From: Uloborus plumipes
Lineage: Eukaryota > Arthropoda > Arachnida > Araneae > Uloboridae
Length of the DNA: 64,000 bases
NCBI GenBank assembly: GCA_038373865.1
Contig: JAXGGA010003365.1
Span: 1-64,000 of the forward strand
Reading direction: 5' to 3'
Within the stretch, counting starts at the first letter, position 1. Every line of letters starts with the position of its first letter. Made by a program: the position numbers and the translations under genes. Under the pieces are notes generated by a model. It was not told where the DNA came from and ran no database searches. It worked only from the letters and a program-made list of their open reading frames with translations. Of this stretch, positions 1 to 12,091 are shown piece by piece.

Positions 1-2759
1 AAATCCAAGGTTTTTTGGAAATTTTTTCAATATTTGGCGTCCCGTTTTGATTTAAAAATTGGTCGCATTTTCACAAACGAAGTCTCGGAAGAAAGCTGGA
101 AATGTTTTGAGTGTCTTCTAAAAGTTAAAATTTCGATAGCGTGATTTGCTAACTTTTTATTGAGCGAAATGTGCAACAGTACCTTGTTTTTGAGGAAATT
201 CATTTTTTGACGATTTTTTAAAAATCGAGAAATGCAAATTTCTAAAAAGTAACAAGTAAAAGACTCAGAAATAGGCTTGAAAAATACTCGAAAAAAAATC
301 GGAGTCAAAAACTTAAAAGGAAGTTGTAAAACCGTTAGTCAATTTTTCCCGTAGGTTAACATTGGATCTGAAGCTTTCAGACTCTATGTGAAGAGGAGCC
401 TTAAGGGTTCAAAACTGGTTAGTGAAACACGGCAGATTGCTATTGAAGGAAGAGACAAGATATGAATTTAAATAAAAAACTTTATGCTCGCAATAGTCAA
501 TGTAAAAACTGAGTCATGAGTCAAACTTCAAACTTTAATTCAAAAGGAGAATTCTGTTTAACATCAGATAGTAATTGCATCCGTATAAATGTGTTGAAAA
601 TATGTAAACAACGTGGCTGGGTGGATGGGAAAGGCAGAATGACACCCGAAATGCAGCTACCTCCTTGTGGTGCGTTCTGGGCTGTTAATGTAACGAAATA
701 TAATTGCATTTACAACTAAAAGCTGCATTTTGCCTATTCATTGCAAAAAAATAGAATCTGGATTACAAAAGAAGAATTATTGCTACGTGCAAAAAATGGT
801 AAAAAAAGTCAATTTTTGGTTAATTTCACGGAACTTTACTTTTTATGTACGAACTTAATACTGAATAGAATGTAAATAATTTTGAAGATGCATGAAAAGA
901 GTGTTAAAAGGAAGCATTTTAATGGTTATAGAACAAAAATGGTGATTATTTATATTTTCCAAAAAATTTCTGAAAATTGACATTTTTTCGTGTTTTTAGA
1001 GAAATTCAAGCCTTGGTAGGACCCTAAAGGAGTTGTTCAAACTTGATAATATTTTACATGTGTTTTGTACTTACGCATGCACAGCTTTTGCCGGGTATTA
1101 CAGGATAAAATTCCAAAATTTTTGTTTTTCGCTCCACCCTATTATACATATACTATTCTGTTTTGCACTTGTCATTTAAATCGAAAAATAACGCTGCAAT
1201 TGAACTGGCATCATGCCCTATCCTTTAGAGTATTAGAAATAAGAATTAAAGTGTAGGCGCCATGATTGCACATAATTATACTTCTAGGCGTCAAAACAAA
1301 CGCCCTAGGTGCCATTTTTCATGAATCAAATATGTGTATTCGAATTAAATTAACATATTGCTGATATACACTGCTGTATGCTACAAATTTGTAAAATGCA
1401 AAGAAAATAGATTTTTTAGCAACAAAATGAATTGTAGAGAAAAATACAACGTTAAGGAGGTACAAATAAGCAGGGACAAGCTCCTTGCTTGTAGTAAATG
1501 TTAAAAATCGTGGATTTGCTGTTAGATTAACTAACTATTTGTGCTTTCAAAAATAACGTTTGTTTGAGTTGTAGTGGTCACTAAAAGAGTTAATAAGGAA
1601 AATGACTCTTTTTCCCTTTGGTGGTAGGTGTTCTTTTTTTCCTATTATAATGGCTGTTTTTAAAGACTGCATCAAGCATATCAATGGATATCAGCCTTTT
1701 CTTCAGTTTCATTTTTTCCCGATTTTTCGCGGCCAAATTTTTCACTTTTCTCTTGCAGTTTTAAGTTAAAAGATAATTCAACTTTTAAAGTTAAAATAAT
1801 TTCTTTTAAAAATAAAATAATACAAAAAATTTGAAAAAAAAAAAAGAAACCCCTCTCACTATCGAAAAAATTACGCAAATTCATGACAACAATAGTTTGA
1901 TCTTGTGATATTAAAATCACACGAATGTTCTTTGCAATTTTAATATAAATATCGAGTGCGTTAAATTTTCGTATTCTCCATCACATATATCTAAAACCGT
2001 ATTTGTTTTGAAACATCAAGCCTGTGCTTCCCCAAAAATCGTACGGCCTGTTTGAGACTTCAATCCTATTACATCCTGTAATTATTTGATTTATTTTGAA
2101 AGGTGGAAATTGCTTTAACTAATACTATTTTAAAATGCTTTGTTTTACTTTTTGTTTCAATAATTAGATCATTTTTTAAACTGCAGTTACATAGTTTTAG
2201 GAAAGTACTAAATTTTAAAAAACGATCCATGAGATAATTATTTCATTTGTTTTCAAAGTAAATACTTTTTTTTAATACTTGAATTTGATTTTGTGTTTAA
2301 TAAAGTTCATACACAAATGAATCTAACAATTGAAAACAATAGCTTTTACCGTATAGGAGGACAGAAATACATTCTAATTAAGTTCAGTGTAATGAATTCC
2401 TATAGTTTACATATTAATGTAATATGCAATTTAGAAAATATATTTACAATTCATTGAACACAATTCGGTGTTGTATGTAAGTAATTAATCGAATTTTCTA
2501 AATCAATTATTTAAATATTTATGGTTGTGTCCTAAAAAAAATTTCAGACTTTTCAAAAGTGCTTGATGTTAAGGAGGTTGAGTTTCTCCACTTTAATCAG
2601 TATTGTTTAACAGGTGTTTTTTGAGAGATTTTGCCAAAGAGCAACTTATCAACAGCAAATGTGTTAAAAAATCCTTAAATACTCCTCAATTTTAATTTTA
2701 AAAAAGGAGTACGCAACCTGTGAAATGTTTGTGTATTATATGAAAACTTAAAATAAAAC
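1..2759. other. No gene or named repeat recognised
   Basis: AT-rich sequence with many poly-A and poly-T runs. Open frames are short and show no domain. A short inverted pair (TAGGCGCCAT near 1254 and CCTAGGTGCC near 1304) is the only local structure noticed. Confidence 0.5.
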
Positions 2760-2789
2760 TAATAAAAGTGCTGCATATTATTTCCAACT

Positions 2790-3883
2790 GACCAAATCAG
2801 TGTCGCAGACTGGCTAGAAAGTCTCTACTTCTGGGTGAGTTGGAGCATGTTTGGACAATTTGAAAAGAATTAAAATCGAAAGAATGATTCTTTTCCCAAC
2901 AATGTTGCACAATACTAGACTTATTCTATTGTTGCTTTTTCACATAATTCTGATGTTCCTTTAAACGGAATTTCAAAGCAAGTCACGTTTGCCCGATATA
3001 AGTGAGATTGCAATTGCAATTAATTTTATAAATACCACAACTGTTAAGCGGATGAATGGGATCTTTAAGAGAAGAGAAACATAGTTTATTCGTAGGGGAG
3101 AATACCACCTGGAAATTGAAAAGTTTGAGAATCTTAGCTACCTGATAACTCACAGAGGGAAAGAATGGCAAAACAACCAAATTCTTTCTAATGAAAGTTC
3201 TCTTAACAACAGTTGTTTCGGATTTGTTAGAAAGTTTTTTAAAAATAGAATCAATTGAAGTATGAGGATAGTTTCTATCAAGAGCCACAGCTTTAAGATA
3301 GTTGAGTTCTGCTTTAAGAAGTTCCTATGAAGAACAAAGATTAATAGCACGCTGAACAAAAGAATTAAATGCAGCATATTTTTGACCAGGAGGGGGAGAT
3401 GAAAGTCGATGAGGAGGTAACGAGACAGCAAAAAGTTTGCGATAAACGGTAGTTTCAAAGCCGAATTCTGTACGAGAAACTAGAACATCAAAAAAGGGAA
3501 TGCAATTATCCTGTTATTTCTCACAAGAGAATTGAATATGAGGATCTATAACATTTAAAACGGATAAAACATCGTCATTATGGAACTGGTTATGGTTCAT
3601 TAGAACAAAACAGTCGTCAACATATCTAACGTAAAATTGAAACTAATTTTTGGAACAACTCAACCTCAAAATAATGCATGTAAATATCACTAAGAAAACT
3701 AAGAATGGGGCTTAGTGGGTTACCCATAGCCAAACCATCTAACATAGTATAAAATTGTCCATTAAAAACAAAAGAACATTGTTTAAGATATGTACGAGTA
3801 AGGAAAATTAATTCCTCAATTTCCTTAGAGGCAAAATGAAATTCTGAAAGTCTCCTTTAAAGGCATAACAATGCACTCTCAAT
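2790..3883 (-). pseudogene. Penelope RT C-terminal half plus GIY-YIG endonuclease (pseudogene)
   Basis: Minus-strand motifs in order: motif B as DGLAMGNPLSPI (about 3710-3746), catalytic motif C as YVRYVDDCFVLM (about 3600-3638), a GFETTVYRK segment near 3440, then the endonuclease with CGIYKINCNCNLTYIGQT (about 2985-3040). That is the GIY...YIG pair. A downstream helix reads RLKEHQNY, followed by IVQHCW and NHSFDF. Stop codons and frameshifts between the segments show decay. Function: target-primed reverse transcription, with the endonuclease nicking target DNA. Confidence 0.85.
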
Positions 3884-4059
3884 CAGGGTTGGGTTTTTGA
3901 CGTCAAAAACCAGTTTTTGACATGACACGTCGAAAACCTGTCAAAAACGTCGAAAACCTGTCGAAAACGTCAAAAACCTGTCTAAAACTCAAATACAGTG
4001 GTTATTGAGATTTTTTATAAACGTATAAGGTTTCTCATCCTGAAAAATATTAAATAAAA

Positions 4060-4740
4060 TTTATGCATCTTATCAATCAAGTTTAATGAACATTAAATTA
4101 ATAAATTTAATGAAAATTATTTCTCACTCACTTAAACTAGTTTTGCCATGAAAAAAGTTAAATATTAAAACTTAAATCCAGCTTTTAAAGTAGTTTTGTT
4201 TAAATGTTTACATAACTATTAATTAATTATCTTATCAATCAAGTTTAATAAAAATTAAATTAATAAATTTAATGAAAATTAATTCACATTCTTTTAAATT
4301 AACTTGTTATGGAATGAAAAAAAGTTAAATATTAAAACTTAAATCCAAATTTTAGAGTAGTTTTGTTTAAATGTTTCAATAACTATCAATTAGTTCTCTT
4401 ATCAATCAAGTTTAATAAAAATTAAATTAATAAATTTAATGAAAATTAATTCTGATTCTTTTAAATTAACTTATTATGCCGTGTAAAAAGTTACAAATAT
4501 TAAAACTTACATCCAGTTTTTAATGAAGTTTTGTTTAAATGTTTAAAAACTATCAATTAGTTATCTCATCAGTCAAGTTTAATAAAAATTAAATTAATAA
4601 ATTTAATGAAAATTAATTCTCATTCTTTTAAATTAACTTGTTATGCCATGAAAAAAGTTAAAATATTAAAAGTTAAATCCAGTTTTTAAAGTAGTTTTGT
4701 TTAAATGTTTTAATAACTATTAATTAGCTATTTTATCAAT
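4060..4740. repeat. Tandem repeat, about 166-bp monomers, four copies
   Basis: The word CTTATCAATCAAGTTTAA, or a close variant, recurs near 4068, 4231, 4399 and 4565, with the rest of each monomer (ATTAAATTAATAAATTTAAT, then GTTTTGTTTAAATG) also conserved. A partial fifth monomer ends at about 4740. Confidence 0.8.
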
Positions 4741-4767
4741 CTAAAAATCTTTACATCATTACTTTAA

Positions 4768-4997
4768 CCCTTTCGCTACCAACGGGACATATATGTCCCG
4801 CAGTTTCAAATGACACTATGGGCTAAATATGCTGTGTATTATTGTGAATGCATGTTCCGCTGGTATTCCTTGATATCACTAACAATTCAGTGTAATTTTC
4901 TTCCTTTTTCAGAATTTTAACAATATTTGCAATATAACCGATATGTATTTAAGTACTTATTTTATTTTTTTCTCAGAAAAAAATGGCAGTGAAAGGG
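4768..4997. mobile_element. piggyBac-type MITE
   Basis: TTAA at 4764-4767, then CCCTTTCGCTACCA; the other end is TGGCAGTGAAAGGG followed by TTAT (a mutated TTAA). Directly inside the left end is the palindrome CGGGACATATATGTCCCG. 230 bp, non-coding. Confidence 0.8.
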
Positions 4998-5591
4998 TTA
5001 TAGTGATTTTTTTTTATTTTGAGTAAAAGCAAAACTAAATTAATTAGTACTCAGTGTACAAATCTGCTAAATATTTTTGATCAAACTATTTTATTTATTT
5101 GTTTATTAGTTAAAATTTGTTACTTCAAATTAAAATTAAAAAACTCACTTGTAAAAATTTATTAAGTATACCCAAGACACACAGCACTTAATTAATGTAC
5201 CCACTTCATTTTTAAAATAAAAAAAATCTGTTACGGTAATTCCTCGAAGCAATAAAGCCATATTCAAAAGCCATATGTTTGATTTTTTAAAATGCTAGTT
5301 ACCATTATTTACTCCCGAGCCCTTCAATTATGATTAGGATTGCTTATTACACTTTATTTTAATAACCTAAAGCACCAAAAGTTTACTTCAGTGTCTGAAA
5401 TCAGAAATTGTCAAATTCATTTGAAAATGTATTTTGATTATCAATATCAAATTTAAACATGTTTTGGAGAGAAATTTAGGTTTTTGACACTTATGTCAAA
5501 AACCATGTCAAAAAGGGGTTTTTGACATGACGGTAAAAACCACGGTTAAAACCGGATAAAACCTCCGACTGTCAAAAACTTGCCAACCCTG

Positions 5592-6350
5592 CCCTCAATA
5601 GAACCGTTCGTAAATAATGATTTAACATCAAAAGAAGCCATAAAAGAATCCTTAGGAATTAAATTATGAATTTTCTTAACAAAATCTCTACAGAATTTTT
5701 AACGGTGAATAAATTATGAATCCTAAGTGGAGAAAACACAGAGACTAAATCTTTAGCAAGTTTATAAGAAGCAGTACCGATATTGGAAAACCGGTCTAAA
5801 AGGGATACCAGTTTTATGTACCTTGGGTAAAGCATACAGGGCTCCCGCTAGATAATCACAAAGCTGGGTCCCAAGGACCCACCGCTTTTGAAAAAGTGGG
5901 TCCATTTTAAAAATAGTGGGTCCCGCACTCCACAGAAAAAAAAAATAAATAAGGTGAAACAATAATTTTTAATCTATAATCAAAAATAAACAACATTACA
6001 GATTCAGGCTGTGTAAAATAAATAACATTACAGACAACGAAGTCGTCATAGGTCGCGTTGGTTGAAAAAAAGCATAGATAATCCGCACCACCTAAATTTT
6101 ACACTTTCGTCTTGTAAGATGAATTTTAGCGCGTCCCGCGGGACACACTAGGTTTCAAGCATCAAGTCCTTTTCCTGAAATCTGCGTATTTTACGCGCTA
6201 TAGCGCGTCAACGGGACCCCTGGCATAAAATCTAGCACAATTATCAATAGAGGGAATAACAGATCGTTTATCACATAAAGGAATAGACTGAACCGACTTA
6301 ACTGCAGAAATAACTTTCAGTAATTTATCCTTTGAGTTTCAATTGCAGTG
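5592..6350 (-). pseudogene. Penelope reverse transcriptase, N-terminal half (pseudogene)
   Basis: Minus-strand translation gives ALYALPKVHKTGIPFRPV near 5790-5845 and then SFDVKSLFTNGSIEG near 5600-5640. The latter is the catalytic motif A of Penelope RTs (F-D-V-x-S-L-F-T-N). Upstream, near 6240-6340, lies a KSVQSIPLCDKRSVIPS stretch. An insert at 5837-6222 splits it, and at least one frameshift separates the pieces. The second half lies at 2790-3875 beyond another insertion. Confidence 0.8.
5837..6222. mobile_element. hAT-like MITE in the Penelope RT
   Basis: Ends CAGGGCTCCCG and CGGGACCCCTG, imperfect inverted repeats. The flanks share GCATA (5832-5836 and 6223-6227), only five bases, so the hAT assignment is tentative. 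It interrupts the RT reading frame between VHK and the upstream segment. Confidence 0.6.
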
Positions 6351-6359
6351 AGTGAAGTA

Positions 6360-6951
6360 AAAAAATCTTAAATGTGATCGAAAACTTAAGGCGTCAGATA
6401 TGACACCTAGGATTGAAAATCTATTCGTCAAATCGATATTTTTGGTTGCAAAATGCGACTAACGAACACTTATTTCAAAAACTGATCCTTTACCTATACA
6501 ATCTTTTTAACATCTGCTTTTAGTACGTCATTTTCCTTATTATTTCCTAGTACTTATGGATTACAAAGACTACTGAGTTAAAATACAATAGTATTTTTGT
6601 TCCCCAGGCTTAGCCTCACCTCCAAAAGTAAATAAGTCCCATCTTAAATTGAGCCCTATTGTTTTGTTTGAAGCAATTCAAGGACGTTTTCTGCTGAAGA
6701 ATATTCCATTAGTCCTTTTTTTCTGAGTATGTTTTCATTTTTGCCTTCAATTGATATAATAGTTCTTTTTTTTTTTTAAACTTATCAATGTAATTAAGAA
6801 CATTCAAAGCCCGCGTTAAACACTCGCTACTTCGCCAAATACAATAAAATCTTAAATTTGGTGAAGAAAACTCTGATTAGGCTAAATTTTTGGTGAATGT
6901 AAAATTCACTGAAAATTTCCACTGGAAAACAATTATACAGCAACTCATATT
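6360..6951. other. No feature recognised
   Basis: AT-rich spacer between the Penelope copy and the 4.45-kb element. No domain or repeat end seen. Confidence 0.5.
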
Positions 6952-9908
6952 TGGGGCATTTCACAGTATTTGTGACATAGGGGTGTCCGTAACAAAACTT
7001 TTTAAAAGTTTAACATTTTTATATATATTGAAAAAGTACATTCTAAAGTATATGAATGTCATATTGTTTTCATAGTTCACTTTATATTATGTTTGTAATT
7101 GCACTCCGAACATTGAAAATGCAATTTTCACTGTTACGGACTCTACATTGAATTTTTCTTTAAATCTGGCTTAAACTGATTTTTAAGTCAAAACTGGTAA
7201 TTGAGACAGATAAAGTAAAGGCTCATCTCTAATATAGCTAAAAATTTTAATCAAAAAGTGCGTTCTATAAAAAGTTATGGATTGTGAAAATGATGATTGT
7301 AGAGTCCGTAACAATAATTGGAACAAAAGTTTAGTTAAAATTTTTATTTATGCATTTTATTTCACTAAAGTGCTCTAATTTCACCTATGCTTTTACAATA
7401 TTGTAAAAAAAAATTCATGATCGTTGCAATTCGTTAATTTTTATGAATTTTCAAAATTTGTTACGGACTCTACATTCAGCAACAGTTTCAACACGGCTCT
7501 TTATTTGCCAAAGTACTTGAACTCCCAAACAAAAGGGTAAAAAAACAAAAAGCTATATCTTTGAAATATATTGCAACTTATACTTAAAAAAGAGAAACTT
7601 TAACACTGACTTTCGGAAGAATTTTGACTGTACATTCCTCCCGCATGTGACAGCTCATATATTTAATTAAAAGTACGTATTTAAAAGGGTAATGAGCAAA
7701 ATTTTTTTGCTTAAGGAATCAAACATATTTGATTTTTTAAGCAAAAATTTTTGTTCATTATTTTAAAATTATTTCTTTTTAAAGAAATATATAAAGCTGT
7801 CACATACAGGACAAAATAGAAGCGGCTGTTTTGTAGAACGACTCAATATTCCATGAGCTTTTATATTTTGGTTCTGAACCAACCTTTTGGTTTTAAAATG
7901 ATGCAGGTTTGAAGGAACAATTCATTTTACACATTTAAGGCCCTCTCTTCGTTGCTTACAGGGTTTTTACACAAAAGAGCACAATTAAGAACAATTCTTT
8001 ACAGATTTTTTTTTGCTTAAAGCAATTTAGTATCAAAATTAAACTTCAATAATCAAAAACTTCACTAGTTTCTTGATTTTGACAGTTTACCTTTGGAATG
8101 AATTACATTTGTTAAGCTAAAAGGATTCTTCATTTGAAAAATGAAAACTGCTGATATAAGTCTTGATTTTTTTACACAACAAAAACCTTTTGTCCATCTT
8201 TTCACATTAAGGGTATCTATCTCATCCAAGGGCAGATCCACATTCTATCTTTTTTTCATTATTTTTTTTTTAATTTGTGGGAGGAGGGGAGATTATTCCC
8301 AAAAAAGGAAGGGGAATAAGTAATTTCTGAGCATAAATTAGCGGACTGGTGTAAACATTCTGAAATATAGGCTAAACGTTGCTTTAGACTATGTTTGGTC
8401 CCTTTAAGGATGTAAATGGATAGGAGAGTCATGCCCCCCCCCCTCATAGAAAACCTGACTAATGCCATCTAAGCTTATTGGCTTTAATTTCTAAAATTTA
8501 ATTAAAAAAATTAGCAGAAAAGAGCATTCTGAAGCAACGTTTATAAGAAAATAAACATAAGTTGAAAAAATAATAAACTTTTGGTTCCAAAATAACTGCG
8601 ACTGAATTTGTCATCGGATAAAATACTATATACTGAATCTGTTGATTTTGGTACATTTTAAAATACTTTAATATTTATTTTTAACTGAATTAACTCAAAA
8701 TTTAAGTTACCTTGAAAAATGCAATTTTAAAAGTTTTGGCTAAAAAACAACTTTCTCCCCGCCCATCAAAATGTCCCTCTTAAATATCCTGCTGTTATCA
8801 GGAAATCTTGATTTATCGAAAAGAGTCTAGTACCGATCTCCTCAACTAATTCAAGATTCTAAAACTGTTAAAAGAAAATCGCTTGTGAAATTCGAATTGG
8901 TACCTTGTTTTTTAGAAATAAATTTAAGACAATGCAAAAAACAAACTATGAAGAAACTGACATGTGTACCACTGTCTGTTCTACCAGGAGTTCCACCTCT
9001 TGACTCCTCAGCACATTTTTTTTTTCTTTTTTTTGCGTATAATGTAAAAAAAGCCATGACAGTTGATTCTATCATTAAAACTAGTGAACAATAATATTGT
9101 GTTTAGCTTCTAGTACCAAAAATTTAAACAATACTCAAATGTGACAAATATGTAGAGTCCGTATCATGCTCTTAAATGGGTAGATCTTTAGTAAATGATT
9201 CCTTAAAAACTAATTTTTGATTCTTTAATTATTATTTTGGTATGTAAATGCATTATAGATAAACTGAGACATAATAAAAAAGCGTCATTAACCCATTACT
9301 CGCTGGTGTTGCGTTGACGCAACGGTCATTATAAAAAATCATAAAAAATTTGCTATTTAACTAATTTTTGTACCAATTTCAGTTTTATGTTTAAGAACAA
9401 CAACAGAAACCTGTTTCGTATAAAAATTGACTCAAACAATTTTTTTTATATGCAATAAAAATTGTGGTTCTAACATAGTTTTTTTTGCTCAAATTTGGGA
9501 TCTATTTTTCAATCAAAAAAGTTAGAAATGAAAAAAAGTTCGGGTTTATATCTGAAATACTCTTATTCAATATCACTTTAATAAAAAAAATCCACTCAGA
9601 AATTGATTTTGTGGGGGAGGGAAGGAAAGCAAAAGCAGGTGTTGCGCGAGCGCATCGTCAGCGGAAAAGGGGTTGTCAGACTCTCTGTCTCAACTGCTTT
9701 TCCGAAAGCATAGATCTCATTTTTATTCTGTGCATTTTCACTCTGCAAGGTTTTTTTTTTTCATCTCCGCCTTTTGAAATGACCAGAACAAGATATCTTA
9801 GTTAAAGAAGCATTAGAACAGATTTATGAAAAAATAATAAAAATAAATAAAAACTCTGCTGATGATGATTCGAGGTTCTACTTACGGTAAAAAATTGAGC
9901 CTGTAAAG

Positions 9909-10335
9909 AACGTTTCTCGCTACTGTAGAATTCAGAAGAAAAAGGTTTCTGTTCTTCAGCCTTGTATCATTGAGCAATGTAACATAAAAATTGGTGATGT
10001 TGATTTGTGCGATAGTCAAGTTTCAAATAATAGAATTATAGACCGAGAAAAAAAGTGATTTTTCAATGTTGTGCTAACAAATGCTTGGACACTTTCAATG
10101 CTAACTTTCAAGACTAAAGAAGGAAACATAGAAAGTCACTGTTGGATTTTGGACGAGAGGTTGCACTTATTGTTATGCACCCCCCTCCCCCCCACTTTGA
10201 TAAATGTAAACAGAAGAAAAGTTCAGTTATAGGACGGCCAAGCAAATTCAGTTTACCATTGCCAGTACCTCGGGGGAATTTTACAGCAAGGTTTACAAAT
10301 AACAAAAGGCTATGGTGCAAGTATTGCCACTGCCT
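9909..10335 (+). pseudogene. piggyBac transposase C-terminal remnant
   Basis: The + strand reads a frame from 9909 with VSVLQPCIIEQCNIKIGDVD, then DREKK, a stop where Trp is expected (TGA for TGG), and NVVLTNAWTL. This is the piggyBac pattern of QP-x-x-I-x-x-Y-N, the MGGVD-like aspartate, R-x-K-K-W, and N-A-W. After a frameshift near 10140 it continues with DFGREVALIVM and, near 10280-10330, the cysteine pair in KRLWCKYCHC. The N-terminal two thirds and earlier catalytic aspartates are missing. Non-functional. Confidence 0.75.
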
Positions 10336-10349
10336 TATTGTTTCTGAAA

Positions 10350-10676
10350 CCACTCGGGTACACGAGCCCGAGACAGATCTACCCGATTTAAAGCGGAAAA
10401 AGAACGGCTTCCGTTTTTACGAGCACCATTAAGTAGGAAGTCCGATTTAGCTCCGAGTGCTCTGTTCTTTTGAAACAGACCAAGGGCCGAGCAAACCCCT
10501 GGTCTAGTACCACCAGAGGTATCGTTTCACTTGGAGAACTTTGTGACCATGACCCTTGTTTTAAGTCGCTCAGCCACCATTAGTAACGACGGTGGATCTT
10601 TGATCGGCTAGGATCAAACCCGGGAACCTCCAGTTACGAGTCCAACACCTTCTAGATCGGGCTGACTACGGCCCCA
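10350..10676 (-). mobile_element. tRNA-derived SINE
   Basis: Read from 10676 down, the sequence starts like a tRNA: GGGGCCGTAGTCAGCCCGAT, an anticodon-like CTCGTAA loop, then GGTTCCCGGGTTTGATCC as the B box. A non-tRNA body follows to about 10350. It lies in the decayed piggyBac. Confidence 0.7.
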
Positions 10677-11402
10677 TTGCCATTGTCTAACTGTTTATCG
10701 TTGCAATGCTTATGATATTGCTCTCCCCCCCCCTCAATTGCAATGAAGTTTATTATATATGACCTTGGATAATCAGGTTTTTGTTAAATTTAAAATTTAT
10801 TAAACAAAATTATATGATTTTTTAACAATAAATTTCATTTTCTTCTAAAGTTCTCTTCACGTTTCAAAACCATATCAAAGCTCATACAAATTTTACCTGG
10901 CTAAAACGCATTGAAACTGTTGAATTGTATCAAATAAAACTACTTCGCATCCGTACCCCTTTTCCGCTGACGTTGCGTCATCGCAACACCCTATATTTCT
11001 AAATGTAAGTGAAATTTTGCTCTTTTTGCAGCATAATAGTATTGTATGGGCTCAAAATAATAACTTTTATGATTTGTATCAAAAACAAAAAATGATTTCG
11101 AGTTTCGGCAGTTAATGGGTTAAGTAGGAATAGATGTTACTTTCACAGAAAATTTGAAGTTAGTTTCAGTAAAAATTTCCATGTCTTTTGTGTGTAGAGT
11201 CCGCAACATGCCATATATACTCCTATATTTTCAGAAATTCAAAACAAATCCAAAGTTTTTTCAATGTTTTGTGATAAGTACACATTGGACCATAAATTTA
11301 CAAAAAACTTAGTTTCAATATTTGCACTAATCGTGAGTAAGAGGCTAAAACATATCTCTGAAGTGTAGAGTCCGTAACAGCTAAATACTGTGAAATGCCC
11401 CA

Positions 11403-11842
11403 TTAATTAAAATTTGTTAAAATGAATCTTTGCTTTCAAATTCTGACCGAGACTTTTGAAATTTGGCTAAATTACTGGTTAACAACTCGAAATCCCTAGC
11501 GAGGGCCCTGACATACTTATATATGATTCTGCTTTTCTAACTGAAATTAAGTTGCACTTTTTCTTTTGTTGCAAGTATCAGAATGTTGATTCAAAAACCT
11601 TACACAAAATAGGATATAGAGTGAAAATTTTTAACAAGATTTTAAAGAAAATTTCATTTTATATTTATTTATTTTTTTATTTTGCAAATTTTAAATATTC
11701 CTAATTTATCATTTTAATTTTATATTTGGTATCAATGAAGTATTGTGCATTCTTACATAGCTAAATTTAACTGAAAGGTTTGAATCTGTTGAAAACACCT
11801 TCTTTTTTCAATGTAAATTTTCTTTGCATGAAAAGATATAGG
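11403..11842. other. No feature recognised
   Basis: AT-rich spacer; nothing supported. Confidence 0.5.
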
Positions 11843-11846
11843 TTAA

Positions 11847-12087
11847 CCTTTAGGAACCGGGCGGTACACATGTTGTACCATAAGTCTTTTTTCTTTAGAG
11901 GACGGGGTTGAAATTTTCACTCGAGCCCCTCACGTATTAACTCCACCGTAGCTACAGATTTGGCGGGGGTTTTTGGCAGTTTTGTTCTCACGTGCATGTA
12001 GTTATATCTAAAACTGCCAAAAAAGCTGCCAAATAAACAGCTAAATCTGTAGCCCTACAGTGGAGTTAATATTTCAGTACCTAAAGG
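11847..12087. mobile_element. piggyBac-type MITE
   Basis: TTAA at 11843-11846 and 12088-12091. Ends CCTTTAGGAACC and GTACCTAAAGG. Just inside the left end is GGTACACATGTTGTACC, a near-palindrome. The body shows an inner inverted pair around TGGCAGTTTT and AAACTGCCA. 241 bp. Confidence 0.8.
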
Positions 12088-12091
12088 TTAA

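Larger units (their letters stand above)
3884..5591. mobile_element. Non-autonomous hAT-like element inside the Penelope copy
   Basis: Termini CAGGGTTGG and CCAACCCTG, flanked by near-identical 8-bp duplications CTCTCAAT (3876-3883) and CCCTCAAT (5592-5599). This is the hAT pattern. Both ends carry runs of GTCAAAAACC words. The inside has no transposase. It holds a tandem array (4060-4740) and a piggyBac MITE (4768-4997). Confidence 0.8.
2760..6350 (-). mobile_element. Degenerate Penelope-like retroelement with GIY-YIG endonuclease, broken by insertions
   Basis: On the minus strand, reading from about 6350 down to 2760, the reverse transcriptase and then the endonuclease of a Penelope-like element appear in order, once two inserts (5837-6222 and 3884-5591) are skipped. 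RT and GIY-YIG together define this class. Frames are broken by stops and shifts, so the copy is dead. Exact ends and terminal repeats were not found. Confidence 0.85.
9292..11119 (+). mobile_element. Decayed piggyBac element
   Basis: TTAA at 9288-9291 and at 11120-11123. The ends read CCCATTACTCGC and, at the right, a GGCAGTTAATGGG-type terminus. Next to the left end is the palindromic GTTGCGTTGACGCAAC, and a GTTGCGTCATCGCAAC counterpart lies near 10972. It contains a piggyBac transposase remnant on the + strand and a SINE on the minus strand. Confidence 0.8.
6952..11402. mobile_element. 4.45-kb TIR element of unclear class with an iterated 16-bp word
   Basis: Perfect inverted ends GGGGCATTTCACAGTATTT (6953 onward) and its complement up to 11401. 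The flanks ATTT and ATTA suggest a 4-bp target duplication. The word TGTAGAGTCCGTAACA or its complement recurs near 6982, 7130, 7297, 7461, 9152, 11193 and 11365. No transposase was recognised inside. It carries a piggyBac insertion (9292-11119). Confidence 0.65.
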
